Assembly: GCA_963664365.1 (NCBI GenBank)
Contig: OY761144.1
Location: 3,286,001 to 3,350,000 of the forward strand
DNA from: VXRN01 sp963664365
GTDB lineage: Bacteria > Chloroflexota > Dehalococcoidia > Lucifugimonadales > UBA1123
Length of the DNA stretch: 64,000 nucleotides
Reading direction: 5' to 3'
Shown here piece after piece: positions 52,064-60,666 of the stretch (position 1 is the stretch's first letter; each line of letters begins with the position of its first letter). The position numbers and the translations under genes are program-made. The notes under the pieces are model-generated. The model was not told the DNA's origin. It was given only the letters and a program-made list of their open reading frames with translations, and did no database searches.

Positions 52064-54214
52064 ATGCTTACATCTAATTCACTGCGTTGGCTGGTCGTAG
52101 TTACAGGAGCCGCAATGCTGTTGGCGGTCGTCGCGGCCTGCGCCGGAGAGACCGTCGAGGTCCCCGGCGAGACCGTAGTAGTCGAGAAAGAGGTCATCAA
52201 GACCGTCGAGGTCCCCGGCGAGACCGTCGTCAAAGAGGTAGTCAAAGAGGTACAGGTGCCCGGCGAGACCGTGGTGGTCGAAAAAGTGGTAACGGAGACC
52301 GTCGAGGTCCCCGGCGAGACCGTCGTGGTAGAGAAAGAGGTCGTCAAGACCGTCGAGGTCCCCGGTGAGACCGTCACCGTAGAGGTGATCAAAGAGGTAG
52401 AGGTCCCCGGCGAGACCGTCGTGGTCGAAAAGGTGGTAACCGAGACCGTTGAGGTTCCGGGCGAGACGGTGGTGGTGGAGAAAGAGGTCGTGAAGGTTGT
52501 GGAGGTTGTCAAAGAGGTGGAGGTTGTCAAAGAGGTGGAGGTGCTCGTTCCCGCAAAGATAGGGGATGCGGCTATGGAGGTCAAAGCAACGGGCAAGCCA
52601 ATCTTCGGCGGGACGTTGAGGTTAGCTCACCAATGGGACTCGGGTGGAAAGTGGGACATGTGCGAGTTCAGAGAGCAGGGGTTGCTAGGCCATTCTGTTG
52701 AACATTTCTTGGTGGGAGACTTCCGTTTAGGTCCCTCTGGCGAAGGGCTAACCACATTCTCCCCGGTGAGGAGTCTCGGCACCGATCTAATCGCAAAGGG
52801 ATCCCTGGCCGATTCGTGGGACCGACCTGATGCGTTGACCTATCGCTTTCATCTGCGGCCCGGTATCAAGTGGATGAACAAGTTCCCTACATTCGGTAGG
52901 CCGGTAGAGGCCCAGGAGATAGCGGACGAGCACGAACGCATCAGGGAGTGCCGCCACCCCAGGCACGACTTCCTGGATTCGGTAACTGCTGAAGACACAG
53001 ATGACGACGGGACCCTTGATTCAGTTGTTTTCAATGCCAATCAACCCATCTCCTTCTGGGGGTATGAGTTTGCCTGGGGACCGTACTTCCTCGCCGCCCC
53101 CCCTGAGACAATAGAAGCGGGTACGGATAACTGGGAAAATCAGTCCGGCACAGGACCCTGGATTCCGACTGGTTATACCCAATCAAGTACCATCACATTC
53201 GAGAAAAACCCGGATTGGTGGCAGACCTATACACACGATGGCGTGGAGTACAATATACCCTTCATCGATAATCTTCACTACACCATCATCCTGGAACAAG
53301 CGGTCCGACGGGCGGCGTTTCGAACGGCTAAGATCGACAAATTGGACAGAGTGGGAGTGGTCGATAGGGCAGAGGTAGAAGCGACATTCCCAGACCTCAA
53401 TTATAGGACTCTGGCTGCCTCCGAATCCTTTAACTACTTCATGCCAATGAACAAGCCGCCGTTTGACGACCTACGCGTTCGAATAGCGATGAATAATGCT
53501 GTCGACCGTGACGTTTATACAAATACGCTGCTCGGAGGCGAATCCATACTGCTTGCCCACCCACTGACCCCTGAGTGGCCCCTCCATTACGAACCGCTAG
53601 AGGACATGGCACAAATGGTACAGGATTACTTCAAGTACGATCCGGAAAGGGCAGAAGCGCTTCTGGATGAAGCTGGGTTGCAGAGAGGCGCAGACGGGGT
53701 GCGCCTCGAGGTAGACATGATGATCGCCAATAATAATCAGCTGGAAATAGACTTAGCGCAGATCTCGTTGGGCTTCTGGGATGATATCGGTGTCAAAGTT
53801 ACCCTGGACCTTGTGGAACCCGCTGTTGTCAGGACCAGGTTGTTCGAAAAACAGTTCGACCTGTACGCTGGTGGGGTTGGAGGGAGGCCCAATGCGTTGA
53901 ACGACTTCAGGTTAGGACACCAATACAACAGGTCGAACCTGGCCGACCCTGAATTCCTTCAAAAGTGGGACGATGTCCTGGCCGCAACTGACTCAGGGGA
54001 GCAAGTGCGTCTGATCAGGGAAGCAGCGAGAATATGGTTGGAATTGGCTCCAGCCGTCCAGGTGCCAGGCTTCTATGTGGCCGACTATTGGCAGCCGTGG
54101 CTGCTGAACCACAATGGAGAACGCTACCTGAAGTTTGGGGACAACTCTACTCACTGGGCATACGCCTGGATCGACCGAGATGCAAGGGCGGAGAGGACAG
54201 GCTTCAGGGACTAG
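52064..54214 (+). CDS. Oligopeptide/solute-binding lipoprotein (SBP_bac_5) with VPGET repeat spacer
   Basis: A 716-aa binding protein. The signal peptide ends at a lipobox Cys near residue 26 (AVVAAC). Residues about 28-160 form seven repeats of the type VEVPGETVVVEKEVIKT, highly acidic and Val-rich, probably an extended stalk. The SBP_bac_5 domain starts near 175 (GTLRLAHQWDSGG) and includes 'YRFHLRPGIKWMNK' and 'GTGPWIPTGY'. It probably delivers peptides or similar solutes to the permeases upstream. AAGGAGG precedes the ATG. A strong terminator follows. Confidence 0.93.
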   Translation: MLTSNSLRWLVVVTGAAMLLAVVAACAGETVEVPGETVVVEKEVIKTVEVPGETVVKEVVKEVQVPGETVVVEKVVTETVEVPGETVVVEKEVVKTVEVPGETVTVEVIKEVEVPGETVVVEKVVTETVEVPGETVVVEKEVVKVVEVVKEVEVVKEVEVLVPAKIGDAAMEVKATGKPIFGGTLRLAHQWDSGGKWDMCEFREQGLLGHSVEHFLVGDFRLGPSGEGLTTFSPVRSLGTDLIAKGSLADSWDRPDALTYRFHLRPGIKWMNKFPTFGRPVEAQEIADEHERIRECRHPRHDFLDSVTAEDTDDDGTLDSVVFNANQPISFWGYEFAWGPYFLAAPPETIEAGTDNWENQSGTGPWIPTGYTQSSTITFEKNPDWWQTYTHDGVEYNIPFIDNLHYTIILEQAVRRAAFRTAKIDKLDRVGVVDRAEVEATFPDLNYRTLAASESFNYFMPMNKPPFDDLRVRIAMNNAVDRDVYTNTLLGGESILLAHPLTPEWPLHYEPLEDMAQMVQDYFKYDPERAEALLDEAGLQRGADGVRLEVDMMIANNNQLEIDLAQISLGFWDDIGVKVTLDLVEPAVVRTRLFEKQFDLYAGGVGGRPNALNDFRLGHQYNRSNLADPEFLQKWDDVLAATDSGEQVRLIREAARIWLELAPAVQVPGFYVADYWQPWLLNHNGERYLKFGDNSTHWAYAWIDRDARAERTGFRD

Positions 54215-54247
54215 TTTCCCTGGCTGACAGCACACGATAAGTGAGAC

Positions 54248-54284
54248 GGGGTGTGGCCCGCCTGAGGCGGACCACACCCCCTTT
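54248..54284 (+). terminator. Strong hairpin terminator after binding-protein gene
   Basis: GGGGTGTGG pairs with CCACACCCC around an inner CCGCC-TGA-GGCGG stem, followed by CTTTC. It lies 33 nt after the stop. Confidence 0.8.
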
Positions 54285-54491
54285 CAATTCACTGGCGGCT
54301 CGGAGCCTCCGCTTCGGGAGCCATATGGAGACAGCAAATCGCAAGATCAGCCCTACCTGAGGATCCAGGGCAACCGCATTTAGAGTTAGTAGGCACACCA
54401 TCAATCGTCACTCCGGCGAAGGCCGGAGTCCAGAGGAGTGGGGTGGGAGGCTCTACCAAAGCTGGCTCTGAGTGAAATGCGATTGCCCTGA

Positions 54492-54590
54492 CCCTCGATA
54501 TCTCAACGCTTGACGGGGGGGGAGAAAGTGGTATAACTCTCACATCCCGTCATGAGGACAGGTTCCGCGCCATTGCAGACCGTTTCGACT
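54492..54590 (+). promoter_or_regulatory. Leader copy B, without a binding-protein gene
   Basis: Nearly identical to 51911-52000. TTGACG (54510-54515), 16 nt and TATAAC (54532-54537) are conserved, followed by ACATCCCGTCA and GACCGT blocks. No signal peptide or VPGET sequence follows. Confidence 0.65.
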
Positions 54591-54617
54591 AGGGTGCCTC
54601 GTGTGGGCGCCCAGAAC

Positions 54618-54693
54618 GTAGGGGCGTCCCTTGTGGGCGCCCGCGCCCGCCAGTGCCCCAATGCCATCGCTAGGCGGTGGATCTTTGGTACTC
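54618..54693. repeat. Dispersed repeat (CCATCGCTAGGCGGTGGAT), copy 2
   Basis: Matches 48801-48874; the core 54659-54684 differs by one base. Its first part (GTAGGGGCGTCCCTTGTGG) also resembles 62096-62116 upstream of the second binding protein. It ends 18 nt before the -35 box of rpsF. Confidence 0.75.
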
Positions 54694-54702
54694 ACCCCTC
54701 AT

Positions 54703-54732
54703 TTGTTGCCGCTTTGCGCCCCGTGCTATAAT
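54703..54732 (+). promoter_or_regulatory. Promoter of rpsF-ssb-rpsR
   Basis: TTGTTG (54703-54708), 18 nt and TATAAT (54727-54732). An alternative -35 (TTGCCG, 54706) has 15-nt spacing. The rpsF ribosome site AGGAG is at 54758. Confidence 0.65.
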
Positions 54733-54769
54733 CCGATTGATTTCCCCTCTCACATCTAGGAGATTTGGT

Positions 54770-55480
54770 TTGGCTTCACAGCGAATGCGAGACTACGAGT
54801 TGGTCATGATCCTCAGTCCGGAGGCTACCGAGGCCGAGGCCGGGGCCACCGTCAAGAACATTTCCGATACCATTGTGGACAGCGGCGGCGCAATATCCCG
54901 ACAGGACAACTGGGGCGTCAGGCGGCTGGCATATCCCATCCGCCGCTTCATTGAAGGCAACTACTTCATTACCAGATGCGCAATGGACGCTCAGGCCGCC
55001 GTCGCGCTCAATGAGACCCTCAATTCCGCCCAAGACGTGCTCAGGCACCTTGTCATCAAGCTCGAAAAGTCCGAGATAGCCGCCATGGAAGCCCAGGCCC
55101 AGCGTGAGCGCGTCGCCAGGGAGCAGGCGGAGGCGCGGGCCAGGGCCGAACGCGAGGCCAGAGAGCGGGAGGAAGCGCGCAGGGCCGCCGAAGCCGAGGC
55201 CGCGCTGACGCAGGATCCGGAAGGAGGAGAGTCTGACGACGAGGCAGACACGCCCGACCAGGCGGAAGCCGACGCCGTGACCTCCGAGCCTGCCGCCGAA
55301 GCCGAAGCCCCGGAGGCCGAGGCCCCGGAGCCTGTCGCCGCCGAAGCCGAAGCCCCGGAGCCTGCCGCCGCTGAAGTCAAAGCCCCGGAGGCCGAGACCC
55401 CGGAGCCTGTCGCCGCTGAAGCAGACGCCGAGCCTGAACCCGATTCCACCTCCGAGGCCAAAGCCAAAGAGGGCGATTAG
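54770..55480 (+). CDS. rpsF: Ribosomal protein bS6 with long acidic C-terminal extension
   Basis: A 236-aa bS6; typical length is about 95-135. Residues 6-100 form the S6 fold (MRDYELVMILSPEATEAEA, then WGVRRLAYPIRRFIEGNYF). A charged helix (about 105-145, REQAEARARAEREAREREE) and an acidic Ala/Glu/Pro-rich tail with 'EAEAPEPVAAE'-type repeats follow. TTG 54770 is preferred because AGGAG lies 7 nt upstream; ATG 54785 is the alternative. It binds 16S rRNA with bS18, encoded two genes on. Confidence 0.93.
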   Translation: MASQRMRDYELVMILSPEATEAEAGATVKNISDTIVDSGGAISRQDNWGVRRLAYPIRRFIEGNYFITRCAMDAQAAVALNETLNSAQDVLRHLVIKLEKSEIAAMEAQAQRERVAREQAEARARAEREAREREEARRAAEAEAALTQDPEGGESDDEADTPDQAEADAVTSEPAAEAEAPEAEAPEPVAAEAEAPEPAAAEVKAPEAETPEPVAAEADAEPEPDSTSEAKAKEGD

Positions 55481-55506
55481 TCAACACACTCACAGGAGTT
55501 TGAACC

Positions 55507-55908
55507 GTGACCCTCAATAAAATGCAGATCATCGGCAATCTGGGTCGAGATCCGGAGATGCGCTACACGCCCAGTGGAGACGCCGTAACCAACTTCTCCG
55601 TAGCGGTCGGCAGGCGCTATACGAACCGCGATGGACAAGAAGTTGACGAGACTGAATGGTTCAATGTTTCCGCCTGGAGGCGCTTGGCTGAGACCACCAA
55701 TCAGTACCTAAGCAAGGGGAGCAAAGTGTACGTTGAGGGCAGGCTCAAGACCAGGTCGTATGTAGGTCAAGACGGTCAGACCCGTTTTTCGAATGATATT
55801 AACGCTTTTGAAGTAGTATTCCTCGATAGGAGGGGCGAAACATCCGGCGACTCCGGCTTCTCCGGCGGTCCGCCGTCCGACGACGACGCGGACGATCTCC
55901 CTTGGTAG
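55507..55908 (+). CDS. ssb: Single-stranded DNA-binding protein Ssb
   Basis: A 133-aa SSB with the OB-fold motifs MQIIGNLGRDPEMRYTPSG, NFSVAVGRRY and EWFNVSAWRRLAETTNQYLSKGSKVYVEGRL (in pieces), and the acidic partner-binding tail DDDADDLPW, close to the DDDIPF consensus. The start is GTG with AGGAG upstream. Placement between rpsF and rpsR is the common bacterial arrangement. Confidence 0.95.
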   Translation: MTLNKMQIIGNLGRDPEMRYTPSGDAVTNFSVAVGRRYTNRDGQEVDETEWFNVSAWRRLAETTNQYLSKGSKVYVEGRLKTRSYVGQDGQTRFSNDINAFEVVFLDRRGETSGDSGFSGGPPSDDDADDLPW

Positions 55909-56012
55909 CCACTGGGAGCCAATTTATGGACGGCAGACTCACCCCGGCAGCAATTTCCCTGTCGGCCCAAGCATCCGGCACAATACATAGGACGTATCAA
56001 AGGTGAGTGGAC

Positions 56013-56507
56013 ATGACGACACAGACCAGCAGACCCCCATCATCAGCGCCTAGACCGGGCGGCTCCGGACCCCCGGGGTCCAGGCCGGGCCCCGGCGGCC
56101 GTCCTAGCGGCGGCAGGCCCGGCGGCGGTGGAAGGCCGGGAGGAGGAGGCCGTTTCGGACGACGCGGCAGACCCAGGTACTACAGCCGCAGAAAGATTTG
56201 CGGCTTCTGCGTCGATCACATCGAGTACATAGATTACAAAGACACCGAGCGTTTCCGACGCTACATGACCGACAGGTGGAGGATCGAGTCCCGACGCAAG
56301 ACAGGCGTATGCTCCAAGCACCAGCGCGCCCTCGCCAACGCCATCAAGCGCGCCAGGCACCTGGCGCTCATACCTTTCAGCCCCGACCACGACGGACCGC
56401 CGATGCGATGGTCGCGCGACAGCGCTCCCTCGTATAGTAGGGGTGGCCGCGACGGGACATCATCGTACAGAGGAGGCCGCGAAGGTTCCGGCGGCCGATA
56501 CAGATAG
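56013..56507 (+). CDS. rpsR: Ribosomal protein bS18 with Gly/Arg/Pro-rich extensions
   Basis: A 164-aa bS18; typical length is about 75-90. The S18 core (about 52-125) has 'RKICGFCVDHIEYIDYKD' and 'SRRKTGVCSKHQRALANAIKRARHLALIPF' (in pieces), with CxxC and C-x-x-H forming the zinc-type version. Residues 1-50 are Gly/Pro/Arg-rich, and the tail has RGG-type repeats (SYSRGGRDG, SYRGGREG). ATG 56013 is chosen after AAAGGTG; GTG 56007 is possible. Confidence 0.94.
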   Translation: MTTQTSRPPSSAPRPGGSGPPGSRPGPGGRPSGGRPGGGGRPGGGGRFGRRGRPRYYSRRKICGFCVDHIEYIDYKDTERFRRYMTDRWRIESRRKTGVCSKHQRALANAIKRARHLALIPFSPDHDGPPMRWSRDSAPSYSRGGRDGTSSYRGGREGSGGRYR

Positions 56508-56524
56508 CCATTCGAGGGTAGCAA

Positions 56525-57667
56525 GTGGTTGAAGAAGCGCACGAAGCCCCGACCAGGTCCGCCGCGAGGCGCGACAGGCGCAGGATTGTCGCCGAACTCT
56601 CTCCGGAAGAGCGACGACGGCGACGACTGGCCCTCATCATCATTGGGGCGCTCATTCTCACCGTCATCGGCATTGCCGTCGCCGGATACGTCATCATCTT
56701 CGTCCTGCCGCCGCAGCAGGTGATCGTCAGGGTGGGCGACGTCAGCTACACGCGCGGCGACATGGTCAAACTCCTACAACTCAGACAGAAGACGCTGGAG
56801 TTGACCCAGGCCCAGGGACTCAGAAATTCCGACGACATCTTCCAAGCCCTCCAGTTGATCGTCGAGAACGAGATAATCTCCCAAGCGGCTCCGGGATACG
56901 GAATCTCCGTCTCCGAAGAAGAGGTGGACAACCGTATCCGCACGACTATGGCTCCATCCCAGTCCGAGTCGTTGGGCAAGTCCGACGCCCAGATCGAGCG
57001 CGAGTTCAATGAACGTTACCGACAGTTCCTCAACACGACCCAGGTCAGCAGAGAAGAGCACCGCGGCCTCGTCCGAAGGGCCATCCTGCGCGAGAAATTC
57101 AGACAGTACATCGGTGACCGGGTGCCCGCGTATGGCGAGCAGGTCTATCTCCACCGCATCGGCATGGCGCAGCACGACCAAGTGGACATCATGCAGACCA
57201 AGCTCGCAGACACCATCGGCGACGACAAGAGCCCCCAACGCATCCAGACCGCCGTCAGCTTGGTATCCCAGGAGTTCTCCAGCGACCAGATGACGGTCCA
57301 ATCCGGCGGAGACCTCGGATGGGTCCCGCTCGGTATCCACGAAGACTACGAGCGCATCTTCTGGGACCTGGAGATCGGGGAGATGTCCGAGCCGATACCC
57401 AACGTTGACAACCCGGAGATCTTCTACTTCTTCATGGTGTCGGATCGCGACGGCAATCATGAGATCAGCCGCCGAAACAGGGACCAGCTAAAGACCCGAG
57501 CCCTCCAGACGTGGGTCAACGAAGAGCGCCAGAACCACGACGTCCATGCCAGCTTCAATTCAGATATCTACGCCTGGTTCGTCGAGCAACTCCGTCTGAC
57601 GATCGTAATCACGCCGACCCCCGAACCCAACGCCAACCCGCTGCAGAACATACTGGGCGGACGCTGA
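56525..57667 (+). CDS. Membrane-anchored parvulin-type peptidyl-prolyl isomerase (PrsA/SurA-like)
   Basis: A 380-aa protein with a basic cytosolic N-terminus (about 1-34, RRDRRR.. and RRRRRL), one membrane helix (about 36-58), and a SurA_N-like helical region with 'NEIISQAAPGYGISVSEEEVDNRI'. A parvulin domain (about 200-300) has 'QVYLHRIGMA' and 'SGGDLGWVPLGIHEDYERIFWDLEIGEMSEPI' (in pieces). It would assist folding of exported proteins at the outer membrane face. The homoserine dehydrogenase start follows 2 nt after the stop. Confidence 0.85.
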   Translation: MVEEAHEAPTRSAARRDRRRIVAELSPEERRRRRLALIIIGALILTVIGIAVAGYVIIFVLPPQQVIVRVGDVSYTRGDMVKLLQLRQKTLELTQAQGLRNSDDIFQALQLIVENEIISQAAPGYGISVSEEEVDNRIRTTMAPSQSESLGKSDAQIEREFNERYRQFLNTTQVSREEHRGLVRRAILREKFRQYIGDRVPAYGEQVYLHRIGMAQHDQVDIMQTKLADTIGDDKSPQRIQTAVSLVSQEFSSDQMTVQSGGDLGWVPLGIHEDYERIFWDLEIGEMSEPIPNVDNPEIFYFFMVSDRDGNHEISRRNRDQLKTRALQTWVNEERQNHDVHASFNSDIYAWFVEQLRLTIVITPTPEPNANPLQNILGGR

Positions 57668-57669
57668 TC

Positions 57670-58968
57670 GTGAGCGGAGATGCAGTCGGAGTCGGGTTGC
57701 TGGGAGCCGGTGTAGTTGGGACCGGCGTCGCCTCAGCCATCGCCGAAAAGCGCTCCCACCTGAAGGACATGATCGGGTGCCCGCTCGATCTGAAGGGCGT
57801 TCTGGTCCGCGACCCCGCAAAGCGAAGGGCCGACGCCGTTCCGAAAAGTCTGATTGCCACCGATGTCGAGAGCATAATCTCCAACCCCGAAGTCAACGTG
57901 GTGGTCGAGTTGATGGGCGGCCAAGACCCCGCCCTTGACTACATCCTCCGCAGCGTCTCCGCCGGCAAGCACGTCGTGACCGCCAACAAGGAGGTCATGG
58001 CCCGCCACGGCCCGCGCATCCTCGGCATGGCCCGCGAAAATGGCGTACAGGTCCTGTTCGAGGCCGCCGTCGCGGGGGGCACCCCCATAATCGCCCCCAT
58101 TCTCAGAGACCTCGTAGCCAACGACGTCCTCACCATCCACGGCATCATCAACGGCACCACCAACTTCATCCTCACCAGCATGGACCAGGACGGCGCCGAC
58201 TTCGGTGAAACGCTCGCCGAAGCGCAGCGTCTCGGCTACGCCGAGGCAGACCCCACCAACGACGTCGAGGGCATCGACGCCGCCTACAAGCTCGCCATCC
58301 TCGCCAGCCTCGGCTTCCGCGCCCACGTCAGAGACACGGACGTCTATCACGAAGGCATTACACGGCTCACCGCCCGCGACTTCCAGTACGCCCGCGAATT
58401 GGGATACGCCATCAAGCTGCTCGGAATCGCGTCCATAGACGGAGACGGCATACAGGTCAGGGTGCATCCCGCCCTCGTCCGCCAGGACGCCATGATCGCC
58501 AAGGTCAACGGCGTGCTGAACGCGGTCGAGATTCAGACCGACCTCGCGGGCAAGCTGCTGTTCCACGGAGCCGGAGCCGGTTCGATGCCGACCGCCAGCG
58601 CCGTCCTCGCCGACCTCGTTGACATCGCCCGAAACCTGGCCGGCGACGTTGTGCCGCCGCCCATTCAGCCGCTCTCCGAAGACATCCGCGTCAGACCGAT
58701 ATCCGAACTTCAGACGCGATACTACGTCCGACTCACCGCCGCCGACCGTCCCGGCGTGCTCGCGCAGGTCGGCAGCGTCCTCGCCGAGCGAAACATATCC
58801 ATCGCATCCGCGATCCAGAAGGAGACCTACGAGGTATCGCAGCGCGCCGAGATCGTCCTCATGACACACAGAGCGAATGAAGAGGCGATGCGGCGCGCCG
58901 TCAGCGAGTTCGAATCGCTTGAGACCGTCGTAGAGGTCGGAAACGTCATTCGAGTCGAAGAGTGGTAG
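57670..58968 (+). CDS. hom: Homoserine dehydrogenase with ACT domain
   Basis: A 432-aa enzyme reducing aspartate semialdehyde to homoserine. It shows the Rossmann motif GLLGAGVVGTG at 8-18, catalytic and substrate motifs HVVTANKEVMARHG near 103, 'FEAAVAGGTPIIAPI' near 130, and 'GIINGTTNFILTSM' near 158. The C-terminal ACT domain (about 350-432, ADRPGVLAQVGSVLAERNISI) signals threonine-type feedback. GTG 57670 is chosen; longer starts would overlap the parvulin gene in another frame. The next gene starts 14 nt downstream. Confidence 0.95.
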   Translation: MSGDAVGVGLLGAGVVGTGVASAIAEKRSHLKDMIGCPLDLKGVLVRDPAKRRADAVPKSLIATDVESIISNPEVNVVVELMGGQDPALDYILRSVSAGKHVVTANKEVMARHGPRILGMARENGVQVLFEAAVAGGTPIIAPILRDLVANDVLTIHGIINGTTNFILTSMDQDGADFGETLAEAQRLGYAEADPTNDVEGIDAAYKLAILASLGFRAHVRDTDVYHEGITRLTARDFQYARELGYAIKLLGIASIDGDGIQVRVHPALVRQDAMIAKVNGVLNAVEIQTDLAGKLLFHGAGAGSMPTASAVLADLVDIARNLAGDVVPPPIQPLSEDIRVRPISELQTRYYVRLTAADRPGVLAQVGSVLAERNISIASAIQKETYEVSQRAEIVLMTHRANEEAMRRAVSEFESLETVVEVGNVIRVEEW

Positions 58969-58982
58969 AGGAGGTCATACCG

Positions 58983-59330
58983 ATGTCCGTCACATACTAC
59001 ACCTGGACACGTTGAAGCGCCTGCCGCAAAGTGAAAGCGGAGCTTTCACAAGCCGGAATCGAGTTCAACGAACGCGACTTCTTCGCCGACCCATTCACGC
59101 CGGATGAGCTAAGGGACTTGATCGGAGAGCGGTCGCCGTCCGACTACTTCTCCTGGAGATCGCCCTCTTTCCGCAAGACGGGACTCAAACGCGATGAAAT
59201 AAGCGATCAACAGATGCTCGATCTCATGGTCGGCGAGCCGCGCCTCATCCGCCGCCCGCTGATTCGGACCCCCGACGGAAACCTGATAGTCGGAACCGAC
59301 AAGAAGGCAATGGCCGCGCTGATTGAGTAG
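58983..59330 (+). CDS. ArsC/Spx-family redox protein, candidate selenoprotein (UGA at residue 11)
   Basis: ATG 58983 has a strong ribosome site (GAGGAGG, 58970-58976). Reading MSVTYYTWTR, then TGA (59013-59015), then SACRKVKAEL gives UxxC at the CxxC site of ArsC/Spx/YffB proteins. The frame stays open to 59330 and matches the family: FTPDELRDLI, SFRKTG, and the GEPRLIRRPL motif near 83-92. The 115-aa length is normal. A hairpin fitting the bacterial SECIS follows the TGA. A TGC/TGT-to-TGA error or a pseudogene is the alternative. Selenoprotein ArsC-like proteins have been predicted before in metagenomes. Confidence 0.75.
59031..59049 (+). promoter_or_regulatory. Candidate bacterial SECIS hairpin
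   Basis: GTGAAAGC-GGA-GCTTTCAC: a perfect 8-bp stem with a 3-nt loop that begins with G. The loop lies 23 nt after the UGA, within the 16-37-nt window and loop rules used for bacterial SECIS prediction. SelB would bind it. Confidence 0.7.
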
Positions 59331-59387
59331 AATCAGTGGTTCAACAACACCATCTCCCTTCAGGATGAGGGTGAAACCTCAATATCG

Positions 59388-60641
59388 TCAGATAACGCCC
59401 TCGGACTGAAGCTCCCCGATCTCTTCGTCGCTCAGGCCCAAGTCTCCGGCGTACACCTTCCGGTTGTGCTCGCCAATAAGCGGACTCCTGAACGTTCGCC
59501 ACGGTGTCTTGTTCGATATGAAAGGCCGGCCCGCGTAGGTGTAGGTCTCACTAAGCTCCGGGTGCTCCACCTCTTCGAAGAACTCACGGTCCTCCCGGAA
59601 ATGAGGGTCGTCCAGATTCTCGTCCGGAGAACGCACGACTCCCCATGGGAACTTCCTCTCCTGCGCCCCTCGATATATCTCCTCCGCCGTGTGCGAGGCG
59701 ATGAACTTCCTTATCACTTCGAAGGCATGGTCCACCTCCGGGTTCGTCCGCTCCCTCATCCTGTCCATGTCCCGGTACTTCGAGTCCGTCAACCCCTCTG
59801 CCATCCCCTCCGAGTCCATCCACGTGACCAGCGACCACCACTGGTTCAGGCTGTTGAGCACCGCGAATATATTGACGTATCCGCCGTCCCTCGTCGGATA
59901 CATCGTCCTCGGAGTCGGGTCTGCCGAGTGGTGTCTTCCGGTCATTCGCCTAACGACACCGCCATGATAGACGTAGATCGGCACCGCCCACTCCGTCGTG
60001 CATGAACAGGCTTCGTGAATCGAGGCGTCCACGTGCTGGCCCTCGCCCGTCATGTCCCGCCAGTTGAGCGCGAGGAGCGTTCCGATGGCCGCGTAGTGCG
60101 CGCTGATCATGTATCCGTGCCCGCCGCTGGGACGGATGGGAGGCGACCCCGGAACGTCGTCGTACCCGCAGCTGTGCATGATCCCGCTCATGGCCAGCGC
60201 GACGATGTCCGACGTCTTGTAGTCTCTATAAGGCCCGTCCTGTCCGAACCCTGTGAGCGAGGTCATTATCAGCCGCGGGTTGATTCCGCTCAGGTCGTCG
60301 TACCCCAGACCCAGCGAGTCCAGGTAGCCGGGGTCGAAACTCTCCAATACTACGTCGGCATTGAGCGCCAACTTCTTCAGCAGACCCTGTCCCGCAGTCG
60401 TATCGAGGTCAAGGGTTATCGACTCCTTGGCGGTGTTGAACGCCCAGAAATTCAGGCTTTGGTTCGGGTCCGGCGTGTCGTTGCGGAACGGGCCGACCTT
60501 TCGAGCCTCGTCTCCGCCAGGCGGTTCGACCTTGATGACCCGCGCGCCCATCTCGCCGAGCAGCTTGCCCATAAGCTGGCCCTTCTCGTCGCACAGGTCG
60601 AGGATGGTCAGGCCCGACAATGCCCCTCGTTCGGTGTTCAT
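59388..60641 (-). CDS. Family III (CaiB/BaiF) CoA-transferase, gene 1
   Basis: A 417-aa class III CoA-transferase that moves CoA between carboxylic acids. The N-terminal GLTILDLCDEKGQLMGKLLGEMGARVIKVEPPGGDEAR region is typical, as are ESFDPGYLDSLGLGYDDL, 'IMTSLTGFGQDGPYRDY' near 134-149, and 'ARPFISNKTPWR' near the C-terminus. The adjacent gene encodes another family III enzyme, so they may act as a heterodimer or on related acyl-CoAs. It begins 25 nt after the end of that gene. Confidence 0.9.
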   Translation of the reverse strand: MNTERGALSGLTILDLCDEKGQLMGKLLGEMGARVIKVEPPGGDEARKVGPFRNDTPDPNQSLNFWAFNTAKESITLDLDTTAGQGLLKKLALNADVVLESFDPGYLDSLGLGYDDLSGINPRLIMTSLTGFGQDGPYRDYKTSDIVALAMSGIMHSCGYDDVPGSPPIRPSGGHGYMISAHYAAIGTLLALNWRDMTGEGQHVDASIHEACSCTTEWAVPIYVYHGGVVRRMTGRHHSADPTPRTMYPTRDGGYVNIFAVLNSLNQWWSLVTWMDSEGMAEGLTDSKYRDMDRMRERTNPEVDHAFEVIRKFIASHTAEEIYRGAQERKFPWGVVRSPDENLDDPHFREDREFFEEVEHPELSETYTYAGRPFISNKTPWRTFRSPLIGEHNRKVYAGDLGLSDEEIGELQSEGVI

Positions 60642-60666
60642 CTGGTTGACTCCGCTCCTCTCAAAC

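Larger units (their letters stand above)
54285..54769. other. Repeat-rich intergenic region before rpsF
   Basis: I find no gene. It holds a CTCCGGCGAAGGCCGGAGTC inverted repeat (54411-54430), leader copy B (54492-54590), the CCATCGCTAGG repeat (54618-54693), and the rpsF promoter. The order suggests an eroded locus that once carried another binding-protein gene; this is inference. Confidence 0.5.

Noticed and set aside
51916..52596. Thr/Ser-rich open frame antisense to the VPGET region (and a similar one at 62049-62747)
   Set aside because: The TTTVSPGTST-type repeats are just the complement of the VPGET codons. The sense strand has a signal peptide, lipobox and binding domain.
57511..57669. 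Longer start for homoserine dehydrogenase
   Set aside because: The upstream codons overlap the parvulin gene and lack family similarity; GTG 57670 begins exactly before the Rossmann motif.
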